64,000 nt of DNA, taken from positions 1,798,001 through 1,862,000 of the forward strand of contig NZ_JBBPEV010000001.1 of the NCBI RefSeq assembly GCF_038069945.1, in the 5' to 3' direction. Position 1 is the first letter of the stretch. The number at the start of each line of letters is the position of its first letter. The DNA is from Aquabacterium sp. A3 (GTDB taxonomy: Bacteria; Pseudomonadota; Gammaproteobacteria; Burkholderiales; Burkholderiaceae_C). The translations under genes were made by a program, and so were the position numbers. This document shows, piece by piece, positions 1 through 9,708 of this stretch. The notes under the pieces were generated by a model, which saw only the letters and a list, made by a program, of their open reading frames with translations, was not told where the DNA came from and did not search any database.

Positions 1-992
1 CCTTCTCCCGCTTCCAGCGGGTGGTGCGCGATGTATCGAAGAACCTGGGCAAGGACGTGGACCTGCAGATCACCGGGGCCGATACCGAGCTGGACAAAAG
101 CATGGTGGAAACGATCGCCGACCCGCTCATGCACCTGGTTCGCAACAGCCTGGACCACGGCATCGAATCGGCCAGCGAACGACTGGAGCAAGGCAAGAGC
201 GCCAAAGGTCAGTTGGCGCTGCACGCATACCATGAGTCAGGCACCATCGTCATTGAAGTCAGCGACGATGGCCGTGGCCTGAACCGTGAACGCATATTGA
301 CGAAAGCCATTGAGCGTGGTCTGGTCAGTCCTGAGCAAACCCTGAGCGATGCCGAGGTGCACCAGCTCATCTGCCATCCCGGTTTTTCAACGGCCGAGCA
401 AGTCACGGACATTTCAGGCCGTGGGGTGGGCATGGACGTGGTCAAGCGCAACATCGAGGCCTTGCGCGGACAGATGTTGTTGGCCAGCGAAGCGGGCCGA
501 GGCACGACCACCCAGATCCGACTGCCATTGACGCTGGCCATCATCGATGGCTTTTTGTGCGAGGTGGGCGATGTCCACTATGTGGTACCTCTGGAGATGG
601 TGGTCGAGTGCATCGAAACCCCATCAGAGTACCGCCGCGCACCCGAGGCATCCACGGGCTACTTTGACTTGCGGGGCGAGACGCTGCCCTACCTGGACCT
701 GGCGCGGCACTTTGGCGTCAAACCTCAGGCCAACAGCCGACGCAGCTTGCTGCTGGTTCGCGCCGGCATCGGCACGATCGGCCTCATCGTGGACAAGCTG
801 GCCGGCGAGCACCAGACCGTCATCAAACCCCTTGGCGCCATGTTCAGCCAGGTCAGAGGTCTGGCCGGCTCCACCATTCTGGGCAGCGGTGACGTGGCCC
901 TCATTCTCGATGTTCCCGCACTGGTCAACCAGTGCGTTCACCAAAGCCACCTGGTGCGCTCACACGCAGATGGCACCCACCATCGCCACTGA
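1..992 (+). CDS. cheA: Chemotaxis histidine kinase CheA, C-terminal part (5' end outside window)
   Basis: The frame is open from base 3 and enters the window inside the histidine-kinase ATPase domain. Counting from the GTG at 21, the N box (HLVRNSLDHGIE) is at residues 38-49, the G1 motif DDGRG at 82-86, and the G2 motif GRGVGMD at 133-139, followed by the GTTTQIRLPL stretch. From about residue 175 a CheW-like regulatory domain follows (IDGFLCEVGDVHYVVP) and runs to the end, with no receiver domain after it. CheA autophosphorylates and passes phosphate to CheY and CheB. The phosphotransfer and dimerization domains must lie upstream. The GTG at 21 is only an internal codon, since the upstream residues FSRFQR fit the family. 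It heads a row of che genes and is followed after 15 bp by the mcp gene. Confidence 0.95.
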   Translation, partial: FSRFQRVVRDVSKNLGKDVDLQITGADTELDKSMVETIADPLMHLVRNSLDHGIESASERLEQGKSAKGQLALHAYHESGTIVIEVSDDGRGLNRERILTKAIERGLVSPEQTLSDAEVHQLICHPGFSTAEQVTDISGRGVGMDVVKRNIEALRGQMLLASEAGRGTTTQIRLPLTLAIIDGFLCEVGDVHYVVPLEMVVECIETPSEYRRAPEASTGYFDLRGETLPYLDLARHFGVKPQANSRRSLLLVRAGIGTIGLIVDKLAGEHQTVIKPLGAMFSQVRGLAGSTILGSGDVALILDVPALVNQCVHQSHLVRSHADGTHHRH

Positions 993-1007
993 TTTCAGGA
1001 GCTTTTC

Positions 1008-3284
1008 ATGCTTGCACAACTGTTCGGACAGCAAGACCGCCAGGGTCGGGAAGAAATCAACCAGGCGGCCGCAGAACTCGGCCGCGTGCTGGAGGCTGCT
1101 GCTCAGGGCGACCTGAGTCAACGCGTCACCATGAACCGGCTGACGGGCCTGGACCCCAACCTCGGGCGCCACCTCAACAAGCTGCTGGATCAGATCTCCG
1201 CACTGGACCGAGAGGTGCAGCGTGTCAACACACAACACGCCATCGGTGACATCGATGATGAAGTCCAGACCGAGCAGCTCGATGGCGACTTCAAGGCGCT
1301 GGGACAACGGGTCAACGAACTCGTCAATGCCCACATCAGTGTGAAGAAGCGCGCCCTGGCCGTGTTCGACGAGTTCGGGCGCGGCAATTTCGACGCCAAG
1401 ATCGAGCAACTGCCAGGCAAGAAGGCCTTCATCAATCAGATCATCGAGAGTGTGCGTGGCAACCTCACTGGCCTGATCTCCGAGATGAATCACATGGCGC
1501 AGGAGCACGAGGCTGGAGACATCGACGTGCGCATACAGGTCGATCGCTTTCAAGGTGCATTTGCCACCATGGCCGAGGGCGTCAATGAGATGGTCGCTGC
1601 CCACATCCGGGTGAAGAAGCGCGCCTTGGCGGTCATCGATGAACTGGGGCGTGGTCACTTTGATGCCGAGATCGAACAACTGCCAGGCAAGAAGGCATTC
1701 ATCAACGAGACCGTCGAGCGGGTGCGTGCACTGTTCAAGCACATCGACGCCCAACGTCAAGAGGCCATCCGTGTTCGGCAGGCGCTGGACGAGGTCAGCG
1801 CCAGCGTGATGATTGCCGATGCCGATGGCGTGATCCGCTACTGCAACAAGAGCGTCAACACCATGCTCAGGATCGCAGAGGCTGATCTGCGCAAGGCCTT
1901 GCCCAACTTCTCGGCGGACAAGGTGATCGGGCACAGCTTCGATGAGTTCCACCGTAACCCGGCCCACCAGCGCAACCTGCTGGGCATGATCAAAGGTACG
2001 CACCGCAGCGAGATCAAGGTGGGTGGACGAACCTTCACCCTGACGGCCGCGCCCGTGCATGACGAGCATGGCCAGCGCTCGGGCACCGTGGTGGAGTGGC
2101 TGGACCGAACCGCAGAGGTGAGCGTGGTGGACGAAGTGTCCGGGATCGTACTGGGCGCAGCCCAAGGGCAGTTTGACGCCCGTGTCTCACTGGATGGCAA
2201 GACCGGCTTCTTCATGACGCTGGCCGAGGGTATCAACAAGTTGCTGACGGTGACCGAGGACAACCTCACCCAGGTCAGTGCGGTGCTCAGCGACGTGGCC
2301 CAAGGCAACCTGACGCGGCAGATCAGCGGCGATTACGGCGGCATCTTTGGTCAGCTTCAGGCCGATGTCAACAAGATGATCGACCAACTGGTCATGACCA
2401 TCAGCGACGTCAACTCGGCCGCGCAGCAGTTGAGCTCGGCGGCGGGCCAGGTCTCGATGACCTCACAGTCCTTGTCACAAGCCGCATCGGCTCAGGCGGC
2501 GGCGGTGGAGGAAACCACCGCTTCACTGCAAGAGATGGCCGCCTCCATTCGGCAGAACTCCGACTCCGCCAGCATCACCGATGGCATGGCCACGAAGGCC
2601 GCCAAGGAGGCGGTGGACGGGGGCGTTGCGGTCTCCAACACCGTGGAGGCCATGAAGCAGATCGCCACCAAGATCTCCATCATCGACGACATCGCCTACC
2701 AGACCAATCTGCTGGCCCTGAACGCGGCGATCGAGGCCGCTCGAGCCGGTGAGCATGGCAAGGGCTTTGCTGTCGTGGCCGCCGAGGTGCGCAAGCTGGC
2801 CGAACGCAGCCAGGTGGCCGCACAAGAGATCGGCGAGTTGGCGGGCTCCAGCGTGAAGATGGCCGAACACGCTGGCCAGTTGCTGACACAGATGGTGCCG
2901 TCCATCAACAAGACGAGCGAGCTGGTTCAGGAAATCTCAGCGGCGTCTGGCGAGCAGGCCGGCAGCGTCAACCAGATCACCAACGCCATGGGCCACCTCA
3001 ACAGCAACACACAGCAGAACGCATCGGCATCAGAAGAGCTATCGGCCACCGCCGAAGAAATGTCTGCACAGGCGGGCCAGTTGCAGGAGATGATGCACTT
3101 CTTCCAGATCGGCCGTGCGGAGGCCTCTGAGTCAGCGCCCTCAAGGAGTCGACACAAGTCCACGGCCGGGCGCCCCGGCGCGGGCCGCTCTTCGCCCTTG
3201 ATGCACACGCCGTCCAGGTCACTGGATGGTGATGGCGGCAACGGCGGTGCATCAGTCGATGAAAGCAGTTTCGGCCGCTTCTGA
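1008..3284 (+). CDS. Soluble methyl-accepting chemotaxis protein with HAMP-like modules and PAS domain
   Basis: A 758-residue chemoreceptor with no transmembrane segment or signal peptide, so it should act in the cytoplasm. The N-terminal third (about residues 15-260) is a chain of HAMP-like modules containing two near-identical copies with the core VKKRALAV and [14 protein letters not shown]-like domain follows (about 262-365), then another HAMP-like segment, then the MCP signalling domain (about 470-720). The signalling tip contains [20 protein letters not shown], the CheA/CheW contact, and the flanking helices carry Glu/Gln/Ala-rich methylation-type segments. The C-terminus ends in SFGRF and shows no clear NWETF-type CheR tether. 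The start ATG is preceded by CAGGAG. It sits between cheA and cheW, so it probably feeds this kinase. The ligand is unknown; the PAS domain might bind FAD, haem or nothing. Confidence 0.93.
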   Translation: MLAQLFGQQDRQGREEINQAAAELGRVLEAAAQGDLSQRVTMNRLTGLDPNLGRHLNKLLDQISALDREVQRVNTQHAIGDIDDEVQTEQLDGDFKALGQRVNELVNAHISVKKRALAVFDEFGRGNFDAKIEQLPGKKAFINQIIESVRGNLTGLISEMNHMAQEHEAGDIDVRIQVDRFQGAFATMAEGVNEMVAAHIRVKKRALAVIDELGRGHFDAEIEQLPGKKAFINETVERVRALFKHIDAQRQEAIRVRQALDEVSASVMIADADGVIRYCNKSVNTMLRIAEADLRKALPNFSADKVIGHSFDEFHRNPAHQRNLLGMIKGTHRSEIKVGGRTFTLTAAPVHDEHGQRSGTVVEWLDRTAEVSVVDEVSGIVLGAAQGQFDARVSLDGKTGFFMTLAEGINKLLTVTEDNLTQVSAVLSDVAQGNLTRQISGDYGGIFGQLQADVNKMIDQLVMTISDVNSAAQQLSSAAGQVSMTSQSLSQAASAQAAAVEETTASLQEMAASIRQNSDSASITDGMATKAAKEAVDGGVAVSNTVEAMKQIATKISIIDDIAYQTNLLALNAAIEAARAGEHGKGFAVVAAEVRKLAERSQVAAQEIGELAGSSVKMAEHAGQLLTQMVPSINKTSELVQEISAASGEQAGSVNQITNAMGHLNSNTQQNASASEELSATAEEMSAQAGQLQEMMHFFQIGRAEASESAPSRSRHKSTAGRPGAGRSSPLMHTPSRSLDGDGGNGGASVDESSFGRF
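1329..1705 (+). repeat. Internal direct duplication in the mcp gene (two copies, 270-bp period)
   Basis: Copies at about 1329-1435 and 1599-1705 match closely over about 107 bp with the same reading frame. Both encode the module VKKRALAV(F/I)DE(F/L)GRG(N/H)FDA(K/E)[12 protein letters not shown]. The 270-bp period equals 90 residues, the size of a paired HAMP unit, so it probably reflects duplication of a signalling module. Confidence 0.8.
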
Positions 3285-3310
3285 TGGACAAACGGCCAGA
3301 GGAGTTCCAC

Positions 3311-3853
3311 ATGACAGTCGTCGAACCAGCCACCAGTCCCGGCGCATCGGTGACGCACACCGAAGACCGCCGCCAGATGCTGCGCTTCACCCTGTGTGAA
3401 GCCTTGTACGCCATGCCCATCGAGCCCATACGAGAGATTCTGCAAGTGGGCCGCATGACCAAGGTGCCCATGATGCCGGCGTTCGTCAAAGGCGTGATGA
3501 ACCTGCGCGGCGCCGTGGTGCCGGTGCTGGACCTGGGCGCACGGCTGGGCTTGCACGGCACCGCCATCGGGCGCCGGACCTGCATCGTGATCGTGGAGTC
3601 GCCACTGAACGACGGCAGCATGCAGCGTCACGGCGTGCTGGTGGACGCTGTTCACGAGGTGCTGGAGGTCGATCCGTCACAGATCAATGCGGTTCCTGCG
3701 TTGGGCAGCCGTGTGGCACCCCACTTCATTTCTGGCGTGGTGCGCGTGAAAAGCCAAAGCGTTGAACTGCTGGACGTTGGTCGGGTGTTTGACGACCAGG
3801 AACTCGGCCAGCTCATTGCTTCTCCCACCGAGCCGACGCTGTGGTTACACTGA
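3311..3853 (+). CDS. cheW: Chemotaxis coupling protein CheW
   Basis: CheW bridges chemoreceptors to CheA. The frame is open from an ATG at 3284 that overlaps the mcp stop, but the ATG at 3311 has a good AGAGGAG ribosome site just upstream and gives a 180-residue protein close to the usual CheW length, so I chose it. The fold is recognisable from FTLCEALYAMPIEPIREIL, the segment MMPAFVKGVMNLRGAVVPVLDL, and the late region HFISGVVRV. No extra domain is fused. It overlaps cheR by 13 bp, which suggests translational coupling inside the operon. A degenerate CheV (CheW plus receiver) is ruled out because there is no receiver domain. Confidence 0.93.
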   Translation: MTVVEPATSPGASVTHTEDRRQMLRFTLCEALYAMPIEPIREILQVGRMTKVPMMPAFVKGVMNLRGAVVPVLDLGARLGLHGTAIGRRTCIVIVESPLNDGSMQRHGVLVDAVHEVLEVDPSQINAVPALGSRVAPHFISGVVRVKSQSVELLDVGRVFDDQELGQLIASPTEPTLWLH

Positions 3854-4656
3854 CCGAACAAGGCCTGTCGCGTCGCAGTTTCGACGCGGTGGTGAAGTAC
3901 TTCGAGACGCAGTCCGGCATCCGCCTGGGGCCTGACAAGCATGCGCTGGTGCAAGGCCGCGTTCAGAAGCTGGCCCACGAACGCGGCGAACGCGATCTGG
4001 ACAATTTTGTGAACCGCGTGCTGGCCGGCGCCGACTCGGGTGCCCTGACCCAACTGGTGGACAGGCTCACCACGAACGAGACCTACTTCTTCCGAGAATC
4101 GGAGCACTTCCAGTTTCTGGCGCAGCTCGTCACGCAGCCTTTGACGGGCGGGTCCTTCCGCGCGTGGAGTGCGGCCAGCTCCTCCGGTGAAGAGGCCTAC
4201 AGCATTGCCATGGTGCTGGCTGATCGTCTGGGGCTCACTCGGCCCTGGGAGGTGGTCGGCACCGACTTGTCGACCGAGGTGGTTCACAAGGCGAGCCGTG
4301 CGCTCTACCCGATCTCGCGCGCCAAAGACATCCCCGATTACTACCGACAACGGTATTGCCTGAAGGGACATGGGCCCCATGCCAATCACATGCTGGTGGC
4401 CAGAACGCTGCGCGAGCGCACGCGCTTCATGACGGCCAACCTGCTGGAGCCGTTGCCGGACATCGGTGTGTTTGACGTGATCTTCTTGCGCAACATGCTG
4501 ATCTACTTCGACGTCGCAACCAAGCGCGACATCGTTCAGCGGGTGGTGAGGGCCCTCAAGCCTGGCGGGTACCTTCTGCCTGGCCACTCCGAGTCCCTGG
4601 CCAACCTTGATCTGCCGCTCAAGCCGGTTCGCACCGCGGTTTACCAGCATGCCTGA
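3841..4656 (+). CDS. cheR: Chemoreceptor glutamate methyltransferase CheR
   Basis: CheR transfers methyl groups from S-adenosylmethionine to glutamates of chemoreceptors, setting adaptation. The 271-residue protein has the N-terminal helical domain (about 1-75, containing RLTTNETYFFRE near its end) and the Rossmann methyltransferase domain with the SAM loop WSAASSSGEEAYSIAM and the later motif FDVIFLRNMLIYFD. The chosen start is a GTG at 3841 that overlaps the end of cheW; no ATG is better placed. It overlaps cheD by 8 bp. No TPR extension is present, so it resembles the classical short CheR. Confidence 0.95.
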   Translation: MVTLTEQGLSRRSFDAVVKYFETQSGIRLGPDKHALVQGRVQKLAHERGERDLDNFVNRVLAGADSGALTQLVDRLTTNETYFFRESEHFQFLAQLVTQPLTGGSFRAWSAASSSGEEAYSIAMVLADRLGLTRPWEVVGTDLSTEVVHKASRALYPISRAKDIPDYYRQRYCLKGHGPHANHMLVARTLRERTRFMTANLLEPLPDIGVFDVIFLRNMLIYFDVATKRDIVQRVVRALKPGGYLLPGHSESLANLDLPLKPVRTAVYQHA

Positions 4657-5194
4657 TACGCGCTCAACCCCACGTCAGGCGCCGCAAGAGATCATGCTCA
4701 TGCCAGGCGAGCTGTTCTTTGGCGAACGGGTTTCTGACCTGCACACCCTGCTGGGCTCATGTGTGGCAGTGACATGGTGGCACGCCAAACGTCGCATCGG
4801 CGGGATGTGCCATTACCTGCTGCCTTGCCGACAGCGTGCGCCCGGTCAGCCCCGCGATGGCAAGTTCGGCGATGAGGCCATCGGCATGATGTTCGATGCC
4901 ACACGGCGCGCAGGCACGCGACCCGAAGAATATGAGGTCCATCTCTACGGCGGCGCCGACACCATGCCCGACCTGGAGCGCTCCATGCGTTATGTGGGTG
5001 AGCGCAACATCGAGATGGGTTTCAATCTGCTGGACGAACTGGGCTTCAGCCTGACGGGCGTGGACGTCGGCGAATCGGTTCCACGCACCGTGCACCTCAA
5101 TTTGCTGACAGGCGAGGTGCGCATGAAACGAGGCCAGCCGGCACGCAGCGATGACAGGAGAAGCTCATGCCCACCCCCATCAAGGTTGCGCTGA
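4649..5194 (+). CDS. cheD: Chemoreceptor glutamine deamidase CheD
   Basis: CheD deamidates glutamine residues on receptors and in some bacteria also partners CheC. The catalytic pair is visible: Cys38 in LLGSCVAV and His55 in GGMCHYLLP, spaced 17 residues apart as in characterised CheD (Thermotoga Cys27/His44). I start at the ATG at 4649, which overlaps the cheR stop, giving 181 residues; the frame stays open upstream but reads through cheR. A further ATG within the first 20 codons is possible. It overlaps cheB by 28 bp. No cheC is seen in the window. Confidence 0.93.
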   Translation: MPDTRSTPRQAPQEIMLMPGELFFGERVSDLHTLLGSCVAVTWWHAKRRIGGMCHYLLPCRQRAPGQPRDGKFGDEAIGMMFDATRRAGTRPEEYEVHLYGGADTMPDLERSMRYVGERNIEMGFNLLDELGFSLTGVDVGESVPRTVHLNLLTGEVRMKRGQPARSDDRRSSCPPPSRLR

Positions 5195-6267
5195 TCGATG
5201 ATTCCGCCGTGGTCCGCAAGCACCTTGCAGACCTCTTGACCAAAGCGGGCATGGACATCATCTTCACCGCGCAGGATCCATTGTTTGCCTGGCCCAAGAT
5301 GCAGGCACAGTGGCCTGACGTGGTGGTGCTGGATGTCGAGATGCCACGCATGGACGGCATATCGTTCCTCAAGCAGATCATGTCGCACCGGTTGACGCCG
5401 GTGGTGATGTGCTCGACGCTGACCGAGGTGGGCTGCGAAACCACCTTGCAGGCACTGGAGGCTGGGGCGGTGGGCTTTGTGACCAAGCCCAAGGCCGGGC
5501 TCAAGGACTTTCTGGACGACAGCGGTAACGGACTGGTGGATGCGGTTCGTGCCGCAGCCCGGGCCAACCTCAGCGCCCTGCCTCGCAGGGCCACGCCCAT
5601 GCCGACGCCAACGCCAGGCGGCCTCAAGAGCCCCACCGCTGCGCCCTTCGTCATGCCGCCGGTGCCCGGTTCGCCGGGCGCCATGGCCCAGACCACCGAT
5701 CGCCTGATCGCCATGGGCCTGTCCACGGGCGGCGTACAAACCATGGAAGCCATTCTGACGGCCTTGCCTCGAACCACTGCGGGCATCGTGATCGTGCAGC
5801 ACATGCCAGAGGCCTTCACGGCCTCCCTGGCCCAGCGGCTCAATCACCTGTGCGACATGGAGGTCATGGAGGCGCGGGACGGAGATCGCATCATGACTGG
5901 ACGGGTGCTGATCGCGCCAGGAGGCAAGCACCTCCGCGTAGAACGGCAAGGCGCGCAGTACCGCACCCGGGTGACCGACGGCCCATTGGTCAAGCGCCAC
6001 CGTCCTTCGGTGGACGTGATGTTGAAGTCGGTGGCCCAAGCCGCAGGGCGAAATGCCATGGGCCTCTTGCTCACCGGCATGGGCGACGACGGCGCGCACG
6101 GTCTGCTGGAGATGTTCCAGGCGGGGGCAGAAACGATCGCCCAGGATGAAGCCAGCAGCGTGGTGTGGGGCATGCCAGCGGAAGCCATCAAGCTCGGTGC
6201 GGCACGCCATGTGCTGCCGCTGTCGGCCATGGCCGCGCGGATCTGCCGGTTTTCAGCCGGAAGCTGA
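5167..6267 (+). CDS. cheB: Chemotaxis response regulator and methylesterase CheB
   Basis: CheB removes methyl groups from receptors (and can deamidate them) when its receiver domain is phosphorylated by CheA. The 366-residue protein has a receiver domain with phospho-acceptor Asp56 ([11 protein letters not shown]) and the adjacent acidic pair DDS at 11-13. A proline-rich linker of about residues 140-175 leads to the esterase domain, whose triad is Ser186 (MGLSTGGV), His212 (VQHMPEAFT) and Asp308 ([11 protein letters not shown]). The 26- and 96-residue spacings match the E. coli enzyme. A GACAGGAG ribosome site precedes the ATG. It is the last gene of the che row; the next gene is convergent 8 bp away. 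Confidence 0.96.
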   Translation: MPTPIKVALIDDSAVVRKHLADLLTKAGMDIIFTAQDPLFAWPKMQAQWPDVVVLDVEMPRMDGISFLKQIMSHRLTPVVMCSTLTEVGCETTLQALEAGAVGFVTKPKAGLKDFLDDSGNGLVDAVRAAARANLSALPRRATPMPTPTPGGLKSPTAAPFVMPPVPGSPGAMAQTTDRLIAMGLSTGGVQTMEAILTALPRTTAGIVIVQHMPEAFTASLAQRLNHLCDMEVMEARDGDRIMTGRVLIAPGGKHLRVERQGAQYRTRVTDGPLVKRHRPSVDVMLKSVAQAAGRNAMGLLLTGMGDDGAHGLLEMFQAGAETIAQDEASSVVWGMPAEAIKLGAARHVLPLSAMAARICRFSAGS

Positions 6268-6275
6268 GTCGCCGC

Positions 6276-7790
6276 TCAGGTCGCCAATCCCTGGCTGCTG
6301 TGCCAGGACGGCAGGGCCTCCGGGCCCATGGGCGCGGCCAGGCGATAGCCTTGCAGCTCGTCGCACCCCAGGCGGCGCATGAGGTCTTGTTGTGCTTCGG
6401 TTTCAACGCCCTCGGCCACCACACGCAGGTCCAGGGCATGCGCCAGTTGCACCAGGCCCTTGACGATGGCCTGGGCATCGGTGTCCACCTCGGCATCCTG
6501 CACGTGCCGCTGGTCGATCTTCACTTCCACCACCGGCAGGTAGCGCAACTGGGGCACGCTGCCCTGGGCCGACCCGAAGTCGTCGATGGACAGCCGCACG
6601 CCCAGGGCATGCAGGCGCTCGAAGACGCGTGTGGTCAGCCGGGGATCGGCCATGGCGTCTCCCTCGGCCACCTCGATGATGAGGTGTTCGGCCGAGAGCC
6701 GGTGCGTTTGCAGCGCGTCTTGCAGCTGCACCAGCAGGTCGGCCTGCCGCATTTGCTGGCGCGACAGGTTGACGGCCATGCTGATGTGCAGCCCCTGGTC
6801 GTGCCATGCCCGCAATTGCCGACAAGACTCGTGCAACACCCACTGGCTCAAGGGGGCGAGCAGGCCATAACGCTCGGCCAGCGACATGAAATCCTTGGGG
6901 CGCAACAGCCCGCGCAGCGGGTGCTGCCAGCGCAGCAAGGCCTCCACGCCCGTGAGGTGCCCGCCCTGGGCGGTCACCTTGGGCTGGTAGTGCAGCACCA
7001 GGCCAGGCTCGGAGGGCTTGAGCGCCTGACGCAACTGGGCATGCAGTTCAGCCTCGGTGTCGGGGTCGGCCTGCAGGTTCTGTTCAAAAAAACAATGCAC
7101 GTTGCCACCGGCGCGCTTGGCCGACAACAAGGCGGTGTCGGCATGGGCCAGCAAGCGGGCCTTGGGGCCGTGCTCGGGGTGCATCACGATGCCGATGGAA
7201 CAACTCAGGTGCAGCTCGGCGGTGTCGATCAGGAAAGGCCGCCGCACGGCCTGTCGCACGCGGTCGGCCACCAGGGCGGCGGCGCTGGCGTCGGGGTCGC
7301 CATCGAGCAGCATCAGAAACTGGTCGCCCGCCAGACGGGCCAGGGCGTCGGTGGTGCGCCCCATGCCCTGCAGGCGGCGGGCCACCTCGCGCAGCACCGC
7401 GTCGCCCACCACCTGGCCGTGCTGCGCCACGATGCCTCGAAAGCCGTCGATGTCGATGCACAGCAGAGCCAACTGGCGGCCTCGCAGCTCGGCGCGGCTG
7501 CTGGCCGCCGACAGCCGGTCTTCGAGCGTCAGGCGGCTCATCAAGCCAGTGAGGGGGTCACTGAGGGCGGCAGCGCCGGCGGGTGGCTCGGGCCGTGCCG
7601 GTGGTGTGGGGGCATGCTTTGCGGGCTGGGCCGTTGCGCCCGCGTCGGCGGTGCGCAGCGGTGGCGGCGACCGGCCCTTGGAGCGCGCGGCCAGCCAGGC
7701 GCGCCAGGCCGACATGAGGCCCGCCACGCCCAGCAAGGCCAGCGGCAGCCACCATTGGCTCAGCACATCGGGGCTCACCCAGTTGCCCAT
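6276..7790 (-). CDS. Degenerate GGDEF plus EAL domain protein, probable c-di-GMP phosphodiesterase
   Basis: A 504-residue protein with one N-terminal membrane segment (about 13-33), a low-complexity Ala/Pro linker, a GGDEF-type domain (about 75-240) and an EAL domain (about 255-500). The GGDEF signature reads AGDQF, so cyclase activity is doubtful, although an RxxD motif (RTTD) five residues upstream may still bind c-di-GMP or the domain may bind GTP. The EAL domain keeps GVEALLRW, the VNLSRQQM segment, IDDFG and AEGVET, the metal and catalytic signature of active phosphodiesterases. It should hydrolyse c-di-GMP at the inner membrane and may affect motility, given the neighbouring chemotaxis operon. 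It is convergent with cheB. Confidence 0.9.
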   Translation of the reverse strand: MGNWVSPDVLSQWWLPLALLGVAGLMSAWRAWLAARSKGRSPPPLRTADAGATAQPAKHAPTPPARPEPPAGAAALSDPLTGLMSRLTLEDRLSAASSRAELRGRQLALLCIDIDGFRGIVAQHGQVVGDAVLREVARRLQGMGRTTDALARLAGDQFLMLLDGDPDASAAALVADRVRQAVRRPFLIDTAELHLSCSIGIVMHPEHGPKARLLAHADTALLSAKRAGGNVHCFFEQNLQADPDTEAELHAQLRQALKPSEPGLVLHYQPKVTAQGGHLTGVEALLRWQHPLRGLLRPKDFMSLAERYGLLAPLSQWVLHESCRQLRAWHDQGLHISMAVNLSRQQMRQADLLVQLQDALQTHRLSAEHLIIEVAEGDAMADPRLTTRVFERLHALGVRLSIDDFGSAQGSVPQLRYLPVVEVKIDQRHVQDAEVDTDAQAIVKGLVQLAHALDLRVVAEGVETEAQQDLMRRLGCDELQGYRLAAPMGPEALPSWHSSQGLAT

Positions 7791-7827
7791 GAGTACGTGT
7801 CAGCAGGTGCTTGGCGCGGTGGCGGGT

Positions 7828-8103
7828 TCAATGCATCACGACCGGCTGGTTGGCCATGCTGGCGAACTTCTCCAGGTACGCGTCGAACTCTTCCACGCTG
7901 GGCGAGTTTTCAATCAGCTCTTCCACGCCGAGCTTGAAAGACTCGGCCAGGGCGCCCTCGATGAAGACTTCCTTGCGGGCGAATTTGTCCACGATCTCGT
8001 AGCCGCCCCGGGTGAGGGCCGGCGGATCGGGCATCGTCCAGTCCGGCGTGGGCAGATCGATCTGGACCACGGCGTAACTGTCCGAGTTGTACAGCATGTG
8101 CAT
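7828..8103 (-). CDS. DUF3567 family small protein
   Basis: A 91-residue protein opening MHMLYNSDSYAVVQID, which I recognise as the DUF3567 family, known mainly from Betaproteobacteria and of unknown function. It is soluble, acidic and has no signal peptide. The ATG is preceded by GGAGACACAAG. It lies between the EAL gene and the SDR gene, all on the minus strand, with 159 bp upstream that hold no other gene (only a 7-bp inverted repeat, ACTCAAG at 8177-8183 and CTTGAGT at 8206-8212). Confidence 0.8.
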   Translation of the reverse strand: MHMLYNSDSYAVVQIDLPTPDWTMPDPPALTRGGYEIVDKFARKEVFIEGALAESFKLGVEELIENSPSVEEFDAYLEKFASMANQPVVMH

Positions 8104-8262
8104 CTTGTGTCTCCAGGCGTGAGGTGGGTCTGATCAACCAGATGGGGATGAACGCCACACCCTCAAGACCATCATGACTCAAGCATCGGACGCGTCACTC
8201 CCCGACTTGAGTGCCAGCGTCGCGGCATTCCCACGGCGCGTGCGGAATGCACGCGGGCGGGC

Positions 8263-9042
8263 TCACCCACCGGTCACGCGCCGCACGGCCGGGAAGTACC
8301 AGCGGTGCGGCAGGTGCCGCAAGAACTTCAACCACAATGTGAAACGCCAGGGGAAGTGAATTTCAAACCGCCCGGACTGCCACCCCGCGACGATGGCCCG
8401 TGCCGCCTGCTCGGGGGTGAGCAGCGCGGGCATGGTGAAATCGTTTTGCGCCGTCATGGGGGTTTGCACAAAGCCGGGGTTGATGACGGACACGCCGATG
8501 CCCTGGGGCTGCAGGTCCAGGTACAGCACCTCGGCCATGTTGTTCAAGGCCGCCTTGGTGGGGCCATAGGCCAGCGCCTTGGGCAGCCCTCTGAAGCCGG
8601 CCACGCTGGCCACCAGGCTGAGGTGGCCATGTCCCTGGCGGCGCAAGGTGGGCAGCACCGCGGCCAGCACATGCCAGGCACCGCCCACATTGATGCGCTC
8701 ATGGCGCAAGGCCTCGTCAAGGTCGAAGGTCTCAACCCGCATGGGCTGGTAATACCCCGCGCAGTACATGACCAGGTCGAGCCCGCCGGCGCGCGCCTGT
8801 CGCATCACCTGGGCGTGGGCGGCGGCCACCGCCTCGCGGTCGGTCACGTCCAGCGGCACGGCGACGCTGCCGGGGTGATCGCGCACGAACTCTTGCAAGG
8901 CGGCCTCATTGCGGGCCGACACGAACACCTGCGCACCGAGCCGATGCAGGTGGCTGGCCGTGGCCCGCCCGATCCCGGTGGAGGCGCCCACCACCCAGGC
9001 CGTGCGGTCGGCCCAGTCCTGCAGCCGAGGGTTCAACGACAT
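8263..9042 (-). CDS. Short-chain dehydrogenase/reductase
   Basis: A 259-residue SDR-family oxidoreductase. The nucleotide site GASTGIGRA is at about residues 19-27, the CAG motif at about 94-96, a Ser in VASVAGFRG, and the catalytic Tyr/Lys in AYGPTKAAL. The C-terminal segment is rich in Trp/Phe/Arg (FPWRFTLWLKFLRHLPHRW), suggesting a membrane-associated tail. AGGAG lies 9 bases before the ATG. It is the last of six minus-strand genes starting with the FAD oxidoreductase at 14391, a set found together in many proteobacteria and linked there to light or singlet-oxygen responses. The substrate is unknown; a lipid is plausible from context. Confidence 0.88.
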   Translation of the reverse strand: MSLNPRLQDWADRTAWVVGASTGIGRATASHLHRLGAQVFVSARNEAALQEFVRDHPGSVAVPLDVTDREAVAAAHAQVMRQARAGGLDLVMYCAGYYQPMRVETFDLDEALRHERINVGGAWHVLAAVLPTLRRQGHGHLSLVASVAGFRGLPKALAYGPTKAALNNMAEVLYLDLQPQGIGVSVINPGFVQTPMTAQNDFTMPALLTPEQAARAIVAGWQSGRFEIHFPWRFTLWLKFLRHLPHRWYFPAVRRVTGG

Positions 9043-9070
9043 CTTGTGGTCTCCTGCGTGGCGCCGGGGT

Positions 9071-9676
9071 TCATGGGCGGCTGAAGGTCAGCAAGACCTC
9101 GCCAAGGGTGAAGCCGAACTTGCTCATGACGGCGCGGTTGAGCATGACCCGCTCGTCCATGAGGTACATCCAGTCGTCAAACTGCACCTCGTAGACACGA
9201 CCGTCCACCGGCAGCTTGAGCGTGTAGCGCCAGTTCAGGGCGTTGCCCGCCGACTGCCCCACGGCCTCGCCGGCCACGTCGGCTGCGGTGCCCGACCAGC
9301 GGCCATTGCCCAGGTCCTTGAGCGTCCACACGCGCCGCTCGGTGCTGCCGTCGCTGTAAAAGAAGTCTTCTTCCAGCACGCCCGTGTCGCCGTTCCAGGT
9401 GCCCACCATCTTGACCGTGAAGCGCTTGACCACCCGGCCCGAGCGGTCGATGAACACGCCATGCGCGGTCAGCGGACCATTGAAGTAGCTGCGCAGGTCC
9501 AGCCGGGGCTGCTCCTGCGCGTAGTCGGCCGGCACGGGGGGGCTGGCGCAGCCCGACAGCCCGGTCAGGGTGCTCAGGGCCAGCACCACCATCCACCAGC
9601 GCAGCCGGCCCAGACCCGACCACCCCACCAGGCCGGCCGACTGGGCCCGCACCACGTGACGTCGCAACTCGTTCAT
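9071..9676 (-). CDS. DUF3833 lipoprotein
   Basis: A 201-residue predicted lipoprotein. The N-terminus has a basic stretch, a hydrophobic segment and the lipobox LSGC at about residues 41-44. The rest matches my memory of DUF3833: RLDLRSYFNGPL near the start, GTWNGDTGVLEEDFFYSDG in the middle and DDWMYLMDERVMLNRA near the end. Its role is not established; the beta-rich pattern and lipid-gene context suggest lipid handling at the envelope. I chose the ATG at 9676 because AAGGAG stands just before it; a longer open frame upstream reads through the MFS gene. Confidence 0.82.
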   Translation of the reverse strand: MNELRRHVVRAQSAGLVGWSGLGRLRWWMVVLALSTLTGLSGCASPPVPADYAQEQPRLDLRSYFNGPLTAHGVFIDRSGRVVKRFTVKMVGTWNGDTGVLEEDFFYSDGSTERRVWTLKDLGNGRWSGTAADVAGEAVGQSAGNALNWRYTLKLPVDGRVYEVQFDDWMYLMDERVMLNRAVMSKFGFTLGEVLLTFSRP

Positions 9677-9708
9677 GCCAACTCTCCTTATCGTGTTGAT
9701 GCCGGGGC

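Noticed and set aside
8174..8359. Plus-strand 61-codon frame
   Set aside because: Overlaps the 3' end of the SDR gene, has no ribosome site and no recognisable composition.
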